Below are positions 52,601-61,487 of a DNA stretch of 64,000 nt, piece by piece. The notes below the pieces were generated by a model, which searched no databases, was not told the origin of the DNA, and was given only the letters and a program-made list of their open reading frames with translations. The stretch comes from Pontimicrobium aquaticum (GTDB taxonomy: Bacteria; Bacteroidota; Bacteroidia; Flavobacteriales; Flavobacteriaceae). The DNA is taken from the NCBI RefSeq assembly GCF_005047595.1, contig NZ_SUPL01000001.1, forward strand, positions 372,001 to 436,000. Direction: 5' to 3'. The translations under genes were made by a program, and so were the position numbers. Within the stretch, counting starts at the first letter, position 1, and every line of letters begins with the position of its first letter.

Positions 52601-53036
52601 CTGTGATCCCTCTAGAAATACTTCCTGAAGTAGTCAAGCCATCAAAAGGAATGAAGCTATTGGTTTCACTTGGTTGTGATAATTTGTAAAGCTTATCTAA
52701 ATTACTCGTATTTTCAACAATAATACTTTCATCTAATTGCTTATAGGTTCTCGTTAAGAATTCTGGATAACGCAAATATTCAATAATGATAGAATCGGTT
52801 TCAATTGGCTTTTTAAATGTTAATAATGCTTTGGAAAAATCAATATTATAAAACGTAGAATCTAATGTAACTCCATTTTTAAGTTTCACTAAAAACATAC
52901 TGGAATTGATACTCACGCTATCAATCAAAATAGAATCCCTAACAATAACCTTTTTAGTCTTGTAATTAGAGGTTTGTTCTTGAGTAAAGCCCAAAAAACA
53001 AAGAAAAAAAAAGAAAAAAGGTAAAGTTAATTTCAT
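49626..53036 (-). CDS. Large outer membrane beta-barrel-like protein of unknown function
   Basis: The 1136-residue protein has a signal peptide (MKLTLPFFFFFLCFLGFTQ). An N-terminal soluble region reaches to about residue 125; after it come long runs of alternating amphipathic strands ending in HTGNIQLKAYF with a terminal aromatic, as in outer membrane proteins. The region GTTYPI-type linker VNGIALERGENNDYIIDYNA resembles a loop shared by several large Bacteroidota surface proteins. It has no TonB plug and is not SprA (far too short). The family is conserved but unnamed. It is a single gene upstream of the His-rich gene, separated by 59 bases. Confidence 0.78.
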   Translation of the reverse strand: MKLTLPFFFFFLCFLGFTQEQTSNYKTKKVIVRDSILIDSVSINSSMFLVKLKNGVTLDSTFYNIDFSKALLTFKKPIETDSIIIEYLRYPEFLTRTYKQLDESIIVENTSNLDKLYKLSQPSETNSFIPFDGLTTSGSISRGITVGNNQNSVLNSELDLQISGKLNDKVSLRASIQDANIPLQESGYSQRLDEFDQIFIELYSDTWNIRAGDIDLQNTESYFGQFSKRVQGLSINANLNGDDSKSNIFAAGALVRGQFSTSTFKGQEGNQGPYKLQGQNGELFVLIVSGSETVYVNGIALERGENNDYIIDYNAGEIIFNATYPITSEMRIVVDYQFSDRNYSRFVGYGGGNYQSEKLKIGVSVYTEKDAKNQPLQQNLSAEQVQILKDAGDDNNLMVAPSAVPEAYNENRILYKKETINGVEAFVFSNDPNDELFSVRFSLVGDNQGNYIVSNTNAISTIYEYVEPILGVPQGNYEPIVQLIAPTKLQMAVVNGTYTPSEKTIVNFEISASKNDLNLFSALDDANNNGFAGKLKITQNIIKKDSLWNLNAFVDGDYVNEDFKTIERLYYAEFNRDWNLDMPLGNQQLLKTGLQLVHGNKGIATYQFEHLGYSENFNGNRHVVLADLRLGRFNIFSNSSFLTSNSSLNTSEFSRSFNRITYNFNKGWIGTKVAIEDNEQKEKLTSELTPLSQKFSSYEVFTGIGDSTNVFVEIGYKNRVNDSIKNGQLQKVNTSNTYYVRSKLIQNNNTSLGVYANYRVLKSVDSAIEDSPSLNSRVQFSQKLFKQIMLWNTIFETNSGTLPQQQFTYVEVEPGQGAYTWIDYNNNGIQELEEFELAQFQDQGKYIRVLLPNQVFLKTHQNRLSQTLTINPSVWSSAENTSQKFWSHFYNQTSYLIDRKIKREGNNFNLNPFESEAENQLGLQLNFRNVLFFNRGKQHYTTSYMYLSNKARNVLSFGFIENNLKSHQFNFNHKIANTWLLNLDSAFNNNESISENFVSKNYNIDEIKLNPKLSYLFNDATRFDVFYQYANKENTIGNLETLTQQKYGVSFALSNNQKAAITAEVNYFSNKFEGNPNSPVGYQMMEGLQPGKNFTWNLLAQKKLTQFLDLNINYFGRKSKLSKTIHTGNIQLKAYF

Positions 53037-53210
53037 CTAGTATGATAAACTAAAAAGCTTATAAAATATTTTGTTAATAGTTTTAAGTTAAAACTCCTTT
53101 AAAATTATAGTGTAAAAGTACAGCATTATTTATTTTAGCTGAAAACTAACTTTGCTTATATAATAAGAGACGGTTACCCCAACTTTTTATTAGTAAACAT
53201 TTTAACAGTA

Positions 53211-54140
53211 ATGAATAAATTTTTATCGATTTTCTTAATCATTGTAACATTTTTTAGTTGTAAGAACGATACTATTTCATATTTCGACCAAGAGCCTCCT
53301 TCTACAATTCCTGAATTATTTGCACCATCAATTGTTAATACTGACAGTATCGAACTTAATGTAGTTTTTAATTATGACAATACAGAAATGTTCTTTTCAA
53401 GAATTGTGGACAACAGTTTTGTTATTCACCATTCTGAATTGATTAATGGAAAATGGTCTGACATTAAACCTATTAAAATGTATAACGATGATGTTTTAGT
53501 TTCAGTTGCTTGTGATCCCACAATTACCAAAGACGGAAAAACAATGTATTTTCTTGGTGTAGACCCTAAGCTTTATAAAAATGATGTTACCCGAGAAGAA
53601 CTTTACACGATACCACCAGACATTTATAAGAGTAAAAAAGTGAATGGTAAGTGGGAATTAGCCTCTAAAGTGGATTTTTCAGTTTCCACGGAATACTTTG
53701 AAACTTATCCTGTAGTTACGGCGGATGGAAGTTTATATTTTCGCTCAAATAGACCAAGTGATGAAGGAGGAATGAATACATATCGTGCACAATATTTAGG
53801 AAATGAAAAATTTGAAACACCTGTTATCGTAAACATTAAGGCAAAAAAAAATGAACTAATAACTTATGTTTCACCTGATGAACGGTATGCGATAACTAAT
53901 GGAGAAGGTAAATTTCAAATAACGTTTAATGATAATGGTGAATGGACAAAACCAAAAGAAATACCGTTAAAATATGAAAGCAATTGGCATTATTATTGTC
54001 CGTATATGTCTTCTGATGAGAAATATTTTATCTTCTCCAGAAAATATAATAACCCTGAAAAAAGAGGATGGGCAGGTGTTGAAAAAGGAGAAGTTTATTG
54101 GGTAAACGCCGACATACTTTTTAGTGCAAAAAAAAATTAA
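53211..54140 (+). CDS. PD40-type propeller lipoprotein
   Basis: The 309-residue protein has a lipoprotein signal (VTFFSCKND, Cys17) and PD40-like units: NYDNTEMFFSRIVDN, ITKDGKTMYFLGVD, VTADGSLYFRSNRPSDEGG, VSPDERYAITNGEGK and SSDEKYFIFSRKYN. It forms one propeller without catalytic residues. A -7-like TAACTTTG lies at 53147-53154. Related proteins are frequent in Bacteroidota and have no established ligand. It is a single gene. Confidence 0.85.
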   Translation: MNKFLSIFLIIVTFFSCKNDTISYFDQEPPSTIPELFAPSIVNTDSIELNVVFNYDNTEMFFSRIVDNSFVIHHSELINGKWSDIKPIKMYNDDVLVSVACDPTITKDGKTMYFLGVDPKLYKNDVTREELYTIPPDIYKSKKVNGKWELASKVDFSVSTEYFETYPVVTADGSLYFRSNRPSDEGGMNTYRAQYLGNEKFETPVIVNIKAKKNELITYVSPDERYAITNGEGKFQITFNDNGEWTKPKEIPLKYESNWHYYCPYMSSDEKYFIFSRKYNNPEKRGWAGVEKGEVYWVNADILFSAKKN

Positions 54141-54236
54141 AATATTTGTTGCTGATCATGCACTAGATTGGCTTTTTAAATTAACTAAAAATTAAAAATA
54201 TCCCTTCCGAAGCTTCGGAATTATTGAAAAAACAAT

Positions 54237-54998
54237 ATGAAAATCATTTCTTATAACGTCAATGGCATTCGCGCCGCAATTAACAAAGGCTTTATTAACT
54301 GGTTACAAAGTGCTAATCCTGATGTAATATGTTTACAGGAAACCAAAGCGCATAAAGAACAATTAGAACTATCGCTTTTTGAAGACGCTGGTTATAACTA
54401 TCATTATTGGTTTAGTGCTCAAAAAAAAGGGTATAGTGGTGTTGCTATTTTAAGTAAAACGGAACCTGACCATGTAGAGTATGGCACAGGCATTCCGACT
54501 ATGGATTTTGAAGGTAGAAATATACGTGCCGATTTTGGTGATGTCTCGGTAATGAGTATGTACTTACCGTCTGGAACAAATCAACAGAGACTAGATTTTA
54601 AGTTTAATTACATGGACGAAATTAAAGAGTATTTAACTTCTTTAAAACAAAACAAACCTAATTTAATTGTTTGTGGCGATTATAACATTTGCCATGAAGA
54701 AATTGACATTCACAATCCTAAAATGAAAGGTGTTTCTGGATTTTTGCCAGAAGAACGTGAATGGCTTGGCAACTTTATAGATAGTGGATTTATTGACTCG
54801 TTTAGACACTTAAATAAAGATGTACAACAATATAGTTGGTGGAGCTATCGTGCTAATGCCAGAGCAAATAATAAGGGTTGGCGTTTAGATTATGCTATGG
54901 TTACTGAACCATTACAAGAAAATATTAAAAGAGCCGTTATACTCACTGAAGCAGTGCATAGTGATCATTGTCCAATTCTAGTAGAAATAAAAAAATAA
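54237..54998 (+). CDS. xth: Exodeoxyribonuclease III (AP endonuclease)
   Basis: The 253-residue enzyme has the endonuclease/exonuclease/phosphatase fold: SYNVNGIRAAINKGF at the start, catalytic Glu in CLQETKAHKE, Asp/Asn in VCGDYNICHEEIDIHNPK, and the terminal SDHCPI with the catalytic His. It cuts DNA at abasic sites and removes 3' blocks during base excision repair. Length is normal. The OmpA-like gene follows after 43 bases. Confidence 0.96.
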   Translation: MKIISYNVNGIRAAINKGFINWLQSANPDVICLQETKAHKEQLELSLFEDAGYNYHYWFSAQKKGYSGVAILSKTEPDHVEYGTGIPTMDFEGRNIRADFGDVSVMSMYLPSGTNQQRLDFKFNYMDEIKEYLTSLKQNKPNLIVCGDYNICHEEIDIHNPKMKGVSGFLPEEREWLGNFIDSGFIDSFRHLNKDVQQYSWWSYRANARANNKGWRLDYAMVTEPLQENIKRAVILTEAVHSDHCPILVEIKK

Positions 54999-55041
54999 TC
55001 AAATCTATATAAATAACCTAATAACAAAAACAACCACAGTT

Positions 55042-56001
55042 ATGATTAAAAAAATATCATTAATAGTATTCACACTAGCGCTTTTAGTGTCTTGTGTATC
55101 TCCAAAAGTTTATAAAGAACTAGAAGACAAATACACTAACTTAAAAAAAGAACACAGGCAATTATCAGACGATAATGAAGCACTCCTAAATGCTAAAACA
55201 AAGTTGGAAAATAGCTTAAAAGACTTGCAAAAAAATTATGACGAAACCGTCGCTAAACGTGATAAATTGCAAAGTGATTATAATGCCTTAAAAGCTAATT
55301 ACGATAATTTAACTGCATCTTATGATGCGTTAGAGAAAAATAGTTCGGCCGCTATTGCTGATAATGTAAAAAAGAACCGTGAGTTATTAGCCGAACTTGA
55401 AGCAAAAGAACAAGCCTTGGCTGCAGAGAACACACGCCTTGAAGCACTTAAAAAACAACTGGAAGACCGTTCAAATCGCGTTGCAGAGTTAGAAGCAGTG
55501 ATTGCTGCTAAAGACAAAGCCATGACCGATTTAAAAAATGCCATCTCAAGAGCATTAACCGATTTTGAAGGTAAAGGTTTAACAGTTGAGCAACGCGACG
55601 GAAAGGTTTATGTCTCTATGGAAAACAAATTATTATTTAGCTCAGGAAGTTGGGCTGTTGGATCGGAAGGAAGAAGAGCAGTACAGCAACTTGGTGCTGT
55701 ATTGGCAGACAATCCTGAAATAGCCATTTTAATTGAAGGACATACCGATAATGTACCATACAAAGGCAATTCGCAGTTAAGTGGCAACTGGGATTTATCG
55801 ACTAAAAGAGCAACAGCTATCGTTAATATTTTAAGGGAAAATGCTAACATTAACCCTGAAAACTTAACTGCTGCAGGACGTGGTGAATATGCACCAATAG
55901 CAACAAACGACACTGCTGAAGGTAAAGCGAAAAATAGACGTATAGAAGTAATTTTAACCCCAAAGTTAGATGAACTTTCTAGGTTACTTAATGATAATTA
56001 A
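55042..56001 (+). CDS. OmpA-family lipoprotein with coiled coil
   Basis: The 319-residue protein has a lipoprotein signal (LALLVSCVSPK, Cys18). A coiled coil of about 150 residues (25-175, ELEDKYTNLKKEHRQL and ELLAELEAKEQALAAENTRL) is followed by an OmpA C-terminal domain (about 190-310). The peptidoglycan-binding Asp is in NWDLSTKRA and the Arg in KNRRIEVIL. It probably links the outer membrane to the cell wall. It is followed by a separate AraC regulator gene. Confidence 0.93.
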   Translation: MIKKISLIVFTLALLVSCVSPKVYKELEDKYTNLKKEHRQLSDDNEALLNAKTKLENSLKDLQKNYDETVAKRDKLQSDYNALKANYDNLTASYDALEKNSSAAIADNVKKNRELLAELEAKEQALAAENTRLEALKKQLEDRSNRVAELEAVIAAKDKAMTDLKNAISRALTDFEGKGLTVEQRDGKVYVSMENKLLFSSGSWAVGSEGRRAVQQLGAVLADNPEIAILIEGHTDNVPYKGNSQLSGNWDLSTKRATAIVNILRENANINPENLTAAGRGEYAPIATNDTAEGKAKNRRIEVILTPKLDELSRLLNDN

Positions 56002-56073
56002 TTGTTGATAGTAAAATAGGCAATAGAAAATAAAACACATCGAACATCGAAGTGCCAAAAATCATATTTTTCA

Positions 56074-56883
56074 ATGGAACACTTAAAACGAGGTGAATAT
56101 TTTTGCAACGAGAAACAAGTCTTTGATTTCAATAATTTAATTATCACTGAGACTAAATTTAGAAATTCAGTTGTTGATTGGCATTATCATGAAAATCCAT
56201 ATTTCTCCTATTCTTTAGAAGGATATTGCCTTGAAAAAAACAAAAAACAATCTTACCCCGTCCAATCAGGCACTTTATTATTCCATAATTGGCAAGATGT
56301 CCATTGCAATACAAATCATTCAGCGTACTCAAGAAATTTTTACATTGAATTAGAAAAGGAATGGTTAAAAAAATATGACATAGAAGATAATATAATGGAA
56401 GGAAGCAATCAAATAGACAATCCTTTTTTAAAAGCTTTATATCATCAAATATACATAGAAACTAAACTTAAGGATAATACTTTTCAAATTGCAACAGAAA
56501 GTTTACTTCTCAATATTTTTAGTGTCTTGAAAGAAGTTAATATAGCAAAATTCTCCATAGAACCGTTATGGGTAAATAAAGTAAAAGAAATTATTCATGA
56601 TCAATTTGCAGAAAAAATAACTCTTCAATATCTTTCAAAACAAACCAATATTCACCCAGCACACATATCCAGAGATTTTCCAAAATATTTTGATACTACC
56701 TTAGGAAACTATATTAGGAAAGTTAAAATTGAACATTCGGTTACACTATTAATTAAATCTGAATCTCTCACAAATATTGCTTATCAATGTGGGTTTTCTG
56801 ACCAAAGTCATTTTATTAGATGCTTTAAATCTACCTACAATATGACTCCAAATAAGTTTAAAAGTATTTTAGCTTCACGTTAA
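56074..56883 (+). CDS. AraC-family transcriptional regulator
   Basis: The 269-residue cytosolic protein has a cupin-like N-terminal sensor (about residues 10-110, VVDWHYHENPYFSYSLEG). A C-terminal AraC DNA-binding domain follows (about 165-265): ITLQYLSKQTNIHPAHISRD, then SLTNIAYQCGFSDQSHFIRC and YNMTPNKFKS. It differs from the membrane-bound regulator at 7857. The alpha/beta hydrolase gene lies 80-110 bases downstream in the same direction and may be its target; this is inferred from position only. Confidence 0.92.
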   Translation: MEHLKRGEYFCNEKQVFDFNNLIITETKFRNSVVDWHYHENPYFSYSLEGYCLEKNKKQSYPVQSGTLLFHNWQDVHCNTNHSAYSRNFYIELEKEWLKKYDIEDNIMEGSNQIDNPFLKALYHQIYIETKLKDNTFQIATESLLLNIFSVLKEVNIAKFSIEPLWVNKVKEIIHDQFAEKITLQYLSKQTNIHPAHISRDFPKYFDTTLGNYIRKVKIEHSVTLLIKSESLTNIAYQCGFSDQSHFIRCFKSTYNMTPNKFKSILASR

Positions 56884-56992
56884 ATTCATTCTATTTTATG
56901 ACTCTTAGTCATTTTATATTTGCATGATTCTTTTGAAAGGAAAAAACAGAAATTAAACTAACATGATCACGAAATTTAAATTAATTACAGTA

Positions 56993-58405
56993 ATGAAATA
57001 TCCTATACTAGTCATTTTTCTATTCTTTATTTCCTTAACAAATGCTCAATCTGAAGAAATTAATGAGGTTATTGAAGATTTTAGACTAGGCATTCTAAAC
57101 TTAGAAAGTGAAAAAGAATGGTCAAAACTCTTTTTACATGATTCAATTACTTGGGCCATGGTAAGAGAGGGAAAAACAGAGACAGAAAGAAATAATAGCA
57201 ACCCTAATTTTAGATTCTTTAGTAGCGATCCAATCTCTTTCTTTAGATTTTTGAAAGGAAAAAATCAAAAATTTGAAGAAAAATTTTATGATGTAAGTAT
57301 TTCTAACACTGAAAAATTTGCTACAGTTGAGTTTCTATACTCCTTTAATGAAAACGGGAAAATTCTTAATTGGGGGAAAGAGTATTGGTCTCTACTAAAA
57401 GTGAAAGGAGATTGGAAAATTACTAGTGTTACATGGACCGAAAACTTGCAAAGTATAGAGCAATGTCCTTTTAGTAATATGAAATCTTTTTCTTTAAAAC
57501 AATATAGATGTCCACCTTGTCCATTCGGCTGTGATGTTGAAATACATGACAATCCAGGGCTGTGCAGTGTTTGCAAAATGGAGTTACAAGAAATTAAAGA
57601 AACTAAGTTTGGTGGCTACAAAAAGTCAACCTTCTATATCAAAAACGACAGTATTCAATTGTTTGCGGCATATTATTTACCAGAAGATGTCACTAAAATA
57701 AAAGGAGGTATTGTAATTTCGCATGGATCTGCACCATCTACTCACGAAGATGTAGCATATTATACTAAGCTGGCTACTCAACTAAATATGGCTGTTTTAG
57801 CATATGATAAAAGAGGAACTGGGTTATCTTCTGGCACCTATGAATATTTTACTGTGGATAGAAGTAAGGAATGGTTTGATATGATTGCTTCTGACTTACA
57901 GGTTTGTTTTGAATGGTTAAGAAAGAGGTCAGAACTGAAAGATAAAGAAATAGGCTTTTTTGGAGGTAGTCAGGCAGGTTGGATTATGCCTCTTGCTGCT
58001 TCTAGATTAGAAAGTGTTGATTTTATAATTATTGGAGAAGGAGCTGCTGTTTCTGCAGGTGAAGAAGCTTTTCATAGTAATTTGACTGGTGATGGTTCTG
58101 GGAATGGTATTTCTATAGATGAAGCTGATAAAAAGCTTAAAACATATAATGGGGAATTAGGGTTTGATCCTAGGCCTATTCTCAAGAACCTGAATACAAA
58201 AATTTTATGGTTCTTTGGAACTAAAGACGATGTAATGCCTGTTAATGCATCAATTGAAGTTTTAAATGAAATTAATAATAAAAACTATAAAATTATCATA
58301 CTTCCTAATGGAGATCATAATTTTAAAAATGTAGAAACAGGAAAACGGTATGACCTAATAGAATATATTGAACCTTGGTTAAAAAAAATTGGAATATTGG
58401 AATAA
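56993..58405 (+). CDS. Exported three-domain protein: SnoaL-like, metal-binding CxxC module, alpha/beta hydrolase
   Basis: From the ATG at 56993 the protein has 470 residues with a signal peptide (MKYPILVIFLFFISLTNAQ); an ATG ten codons upstream is also possible. Residues 20-145 look like a SnoaL/NTF2-type fold (ATVEFLYSFNENGKILNWGK). At about 160-192 is a heavy-metal-binding module (YRCPPCPFGCDVEIHDNPGL, then CSVCKMELQEI), like the YTCPMHP...CPICGM unit of metal pumps. The rest is an alpha/beta hydrolase with the nucleophile in GFFGGSQAGWIMPLA and His in LPNGDHNF. The combination is unusual. It probably acts in the periplasm; substrate unknown. Confidence 0.85.
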   Translation: MKYPILVIFLFFISLTNAQSEEINEVIEDFRLGILNLESEKEWSKLFLHDSITWAMVREGKTETERNNSNPNFRFFSSDPISFFRFLKGKNQKFEEKFYDVSISNTEKFATVEFLYSFNENGKILNWGKEYWSLLKVKGDWKITSVTWTENLQSIEQCPFSNMKSFSLKQYRCPPCPFGCDVEIHDNPGLCSVCKMELQEIKETKFGGYKKSTFYIKNDSIQLFAAYYLPEDVTKIKGGIVISHGSAPSTHEDVAYYTKLATQLNMAVLAYDKRGTGLSSGTYEYFTVDRSKEWFDMIASDLQVCFEWLRKRSELKDKEIGFFGGSQAGWIMPLAASRLESVDFIIIGEGAAVSAGEEAFHSNLTGDGSGNGISIDEADKKLKTYNGELGFDPRPILKNLNTKILWFFGTKDDVMPVNASIEVLNEINNKNYKIIILPNGDHNFKNVETGKRYDLIEYIEPWLKKIGILE

Positions 58406-58514
58406 TAATCAAAAAAGTTTTTAAATACAACCTGCTGCCAACAACGTATAAATAATTACTAGTTATTTACAATTGTGAAATATAACTCAATAACAACTTA
58501 AAGTTATATTAATT

Positions 58515-58551
58515 AAAACCTTTCAGCTCTTAAAACACTGAAAGGTTTTTT
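58515..58551 (+). terminator. Terminator after the alpha/beta hydrolase
   Basis: Perfect 12-base arms AAAACCTTTCAG and CTGAAAGGTTTT with T residues following. Confidence 0.88.
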
Positions 58552-58598
58552 ATATTTACGCTTAATCTGAAAAATCTAATTATCCAACAGCCCATAAT

Positions 58599-59633
58599 AT
58601 GAAATATACCAACCTTCCAAATACTGATATAAAAGTTAGTAAAATTTGTCTTGGCACCATGACATGGGGCAACCAAAATACCGAAGCAGAAGGTCATGCG
58701 CAACTGGATTACGCCTTTAATAATGGTGTAAACTTTATTGACACTGCCGAGTTATATCCAGTACCAGCAACTGCCAAAACACAAGGTAGAACAAGTAAAA
58801 TAATTGGTACATGGTTTCAAAAAACTAGTAATCGTGATAAGGTAATTTTAGCAAGTAAAATTGCTGGAGGAGGCGATTATACAGCACACATTAGAACTAC
58901 TGGCTTTGTAAAAGGCATTAAAGAGGCTGTAAACAATGAATTAAAACGATTACAAACAGATTATATTGATTTGTTTCAACTACATTGGCCAGAACGCCAA
59001 ACCAATACTTTTGGCGTAAGAGACTATAATCATAACCCAAACGACCAATGGCAAGATAATTTTAAAGAAGTGCTTCATGTTTTGGATAATGTTATTAAGG
59101 AAGGTAAAATTAGACACGTTGGCTTATCAAACGAAAAAGCTTGGGGAACCATGCGCTATTTAGAAGAATCTAAAACAAATGATTTACCGAGAATGATTAC
59201 CATACAAAATGCCTATTCATTATTAAACCGCATATTTGAAGGCGATATGGCAGAAATAGCCATGCGTGAAAATATTAAACTCTTAGCGTATTCACCAATG
59301 GCTTTTGGAGTATTATCCGGTAAATACATTAAAGGCACAGCTGCTGATAATTCGCGATTAAAGTTATTCCCTAGATTTGCTAGATATAGTAGTGAACAAT
59401 CTACTGAAGCTACAAAACAATATTTACAATTGGCAGAAGCTAACAATTTAAGTTTAGCACAAATGGCTTTAGCTTTTGTAAATCAAAGATCTTTTGTATG
59501 TAGTAATATTATAGGTGCCACAAGTGTGGAACAGTTAAAAGAAAATATAGATAGTATTCATGTAGAATTAAACGATGAGCTTTTAAATGAAATTAATGCG
59601 ATTCATGCTACCATACCAAATCCAGCACCTTAA
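58599..59633 (+). CDS. Aldo/keto reductase (Tas-like)
   Basis: The 344-residue NADPH-dependent oxidoreductase has the catalytic tetrad: Asp/Tyr in FIDTAELYPVP, Lys in ILASKIAGG and His in DLFQLHWPERQTN. The cofactor-binding NIIGATSVEQLKENIDSI is near the C-terminus. The long insertion after ELYPVPATAKTQGRTSKIIG is typical for the Tas subfamily. The substrate is not apparent. It is a single gene between two terminators. Confidence 0.94.
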   Translation: MKYTNLPNTDIKVSKICLGTMTWGNQNTEAEGHAQLDYAFNNGVNFIDTAELYPVPATAKTQGRTSKIIGTWFQKTSNRDKVILASKIAGGGDYTAHIRTTGFVKGIKEAVNNELKRLQTDYIDLFQLHWPERQTNTFGVRDYNHNPNDQWQDNFKEVLHVLDNVIKEGKIRHVGLSNEKAWGTMRYLEESKTNDLPRMITIQNAYSLLNRIFEGDMAEIAMRENIKLLAYSPMAFGVLSGKYIKGTAADNSRLKLFPRFARYSSEQSTEATKQYLQLAEANNLSLAQMALAFVNQRSFVCSNIIGATSVEQLKENIDSIHVELNDELLNEINAIHATIPNPAP

Positions 59634-59654
59634 TTTTTCAAGTAGCTATAAAAC

Positions 59655-59687
59655 AAAAAAGCCTCTCCATACGGAAAGGCTTTTTTT
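59655..59687. terminator. Bidirectional terminator
   Basis: Arms AAAAAAGCCTCTCC and GGAAAGGCTTTTTT (one mismatch) enclose ATAC, between convergent aldo/keto reductase and rng genes. Confidence 0.88.
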
Positions 59688-61233
59688 ATAATGTAATTTC
59701 GTTACCATTTTTATCTAAAAAATGATACTCTAGATATGTGTAAGCATCTCTTGGTAAAATTTTCACCCATTTTTTATGTTCAAAATACCATTTTGAACGT
59801 AATGATGGAAAGCCTTTTGTTAAAAAGGCTGCTATAAAAGGATGTGTGTTTAAGGTCACCTTTTTATAGTCTTTTTTCATAATTAAATCCAGATCGTGTT
59901 TAATTTTTTGCAATAAAACAATTGGTGCTTCAACCTCCTTGCCATTAATACCATTTGGATCTTCCTCTCTGGTTTTAATTTTCATTTCAGGTCGTACACG
60001 CTGTCTGGTTATTTGTATCAATCCAAATTTACTTGGAGGTAATATTTTGTGTTTTGCTCTATCATCTTTCATTTCTTCACGAAGATGATTAAAGAGTTTC
60101 CTCCTATTATCAGCAGTATTCATATCTATAAAATCTACAACAATAATGCCTCCCATATCACGTAAACGCAACTGTCTTGCCACTTCTGATGCCGAAATTA
60201 AATTAACTTCTAATGCTGTATCCTCTTGGTTTCTTGCTTTGTTTGAACGGTTTCCGCTATTAACATCTATAACATGAAGTGCCTCGGTATGTTCTATTAC
60301 CAAATAGGCACCTTTTGCCATAGATACAGTTCGACCAAAGGATGTTTTAATTTGTCTTTCTATTCCAAATTTTTCAAAAATTGGAACTTTAGATTGATAC
60401 AACTTAACTATTGATTCTTTTTTTGGTGCAATTTCTTGCACATAATCTTTAATTTGAATGTAAAGCGATTCGTCATCAACTACTATTGAGGAAAATGAAT
60501 CATTAAATATGTCTCTTAAAATTGAAGAGGCTTTATTCATTTCTCCTAATACTTTACTTGGATGACTTGCTTTGTGTAGCTTTTTACACATTGCGACCCA
60601 ACGGTCATACAAATTCTGTAAATCTCTGTCTAGTTCGGCTACTTTTTTGCCTTCTGCAACAGTACGTACTATGACTCCAAATCCTTTGGGAGTAATACTT
60701 TTTAATAATCGCTTTAATCGATCTTTTTCTTCTTTACTTTCAATTTTTTGAGAAATAGAAATACGATCAGAAAAAGGGACTAATACCAAATATCTACCAG
60801 CAATGGATATTTCCGAGCTAATTCTCGGTCCTTTTGTAGAAATTGGTTCTTTAACGATTTGTACTAAAACAGATTGATTTGATTTTAAAGCGTCAGTAAT
60901 ACTGCCATCTTTATCAATATCTTTTTCAAATGGGAAATCTTTTAAAGAATAATCTTTAAGTTTACCTGTGCTTACACGTTTAATGAATTTTAAAAGAGTA
61001 GGAAGTTTTGGCCCTAAATCATGATAGTGCAAAAATGCATCTTTTTCATAGCCAACATTAACAAATGCGGCATTTAAACCAGGAACAGATTTTCGGATTT
61101 TGGCTATAAACACATCACCAACCGAAAAATTGCTGTCATCTTCATCTTTTTGTAATTCAATAAGTTTTCCATCTTTTAATAAGGCAAAATCAACATTGTT
61201 TGAACTAGATCTAATGATCAATTCTTTATTCAT
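59686..61233 (-). CDS. rng: Ribonuclease E/G family endoribonuclease
   Basis: The 515-residue enzyme has an S1-like domain near residues 38-120 (GDVFIAKIRKSVPGLNAAFV, with DAFLHYHDLG). The RNase E/G catalytic core contains the metal-binding Asp residues in ALHVIDVNSGNRS and GGIIVVDFIDMNT, and RQRVRPEMKIKTREEDPNG. The Zn-link CPxC motif of E. coli RNase E/G is absent; the whole chain has only one Cys. It processes rRNA and mRNA. It is the last gene of the leftward run HU - basic peptide - rng. Confidence 0.94.
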   Translation of the reverse strand: MNKELIIRSSSNNVDFALLKDGKLIELQKDEDDSNFSVGDVFIAKIRKSVPGLNAAFVNVGYEKDAFLHYHDLGPKLPTLLKFIKRVSTGKLKDYSLKDFPFEKDIDKDGSITDALKSNQSVLVQIVKEPISTKGPRISSEISIAGRYLVLVPFSDRISISQKIESKEEKDRLKRLLKSITPKGFGVIVRTVAEGKKVAELDRDLQNLYDRWVAMCKKLHKASHPSKVLGEMNKASSILRDIFNDSFSSIVVDDESLYIQIKDYVQEIAPKKESIVKLYQSKVPIFEKFGIERQIKTSFGRTVSMAKGAYLVIEHTEALHVIDVNSGNRSNKARNQEDTALEVNLISASEVARQLRLRDMGGIIVVDFIDMNTADNRRKLFNHLREEMKDDRAKHKILPPSKFGLIQITRQRVRPEMKIKTREEDPNGINGKEVEAPIVLLQKIKHDLDLIMKKDYKKVTLNTHPFIAAFLTKGFPSLRSKWYFEHKKWVKILPRDAYTYLEYHFLDKNGNEITL

Positions 61234-61261
61234 TTTGTTAATTTTTATCCATACTATCTAG

Positions 61262-61325
61262 TTTACAGTTTCATTTTACAGTTTACAGTCATTTTACTGA
61301 TAACTGATTACTGTTACTGGCTACT
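61262..61325. repeat. Degenerate CAGTTTACAGT / ACTGATAACTG repeat
   Basis: The spacer between rng and the basic-peptide gene has tandem near-copies of TTTACAGT and ACTGATAACTGATTACTGT. The same type is inserted in the TPP riboswitch P3 at 1542-1615. The 254-base gap 61234-61487 holds only this and a terminator. Confidence 0.6.
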
Positions 61326-61449
61326 GAATTGTACAGATGGATTAAACATATTATTTGATTCACAGGATTTTAATCCAGAAAACTCATGCTTATGCTAGGT
61401 AGTAGCATAATAATAACATGAATTTGATATCAAAGAACGATTTTTAATA

Positions 61450-61484
61450 AAACTGAAAAAGTAGCTTTTTTAAACTACTTTTTC
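61450..61484 (-). terminator. Terminator after the basic-peptide gene
   Basis: Arms GAAAAAGTAG (61455-61464) and CTACTTTTTC (61475-61484) lie just past the minus-strand stop at 61488. On that strand T-rich sequence follows. Confidence 0.7.
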
Positions 61485-61487
61485 GTA

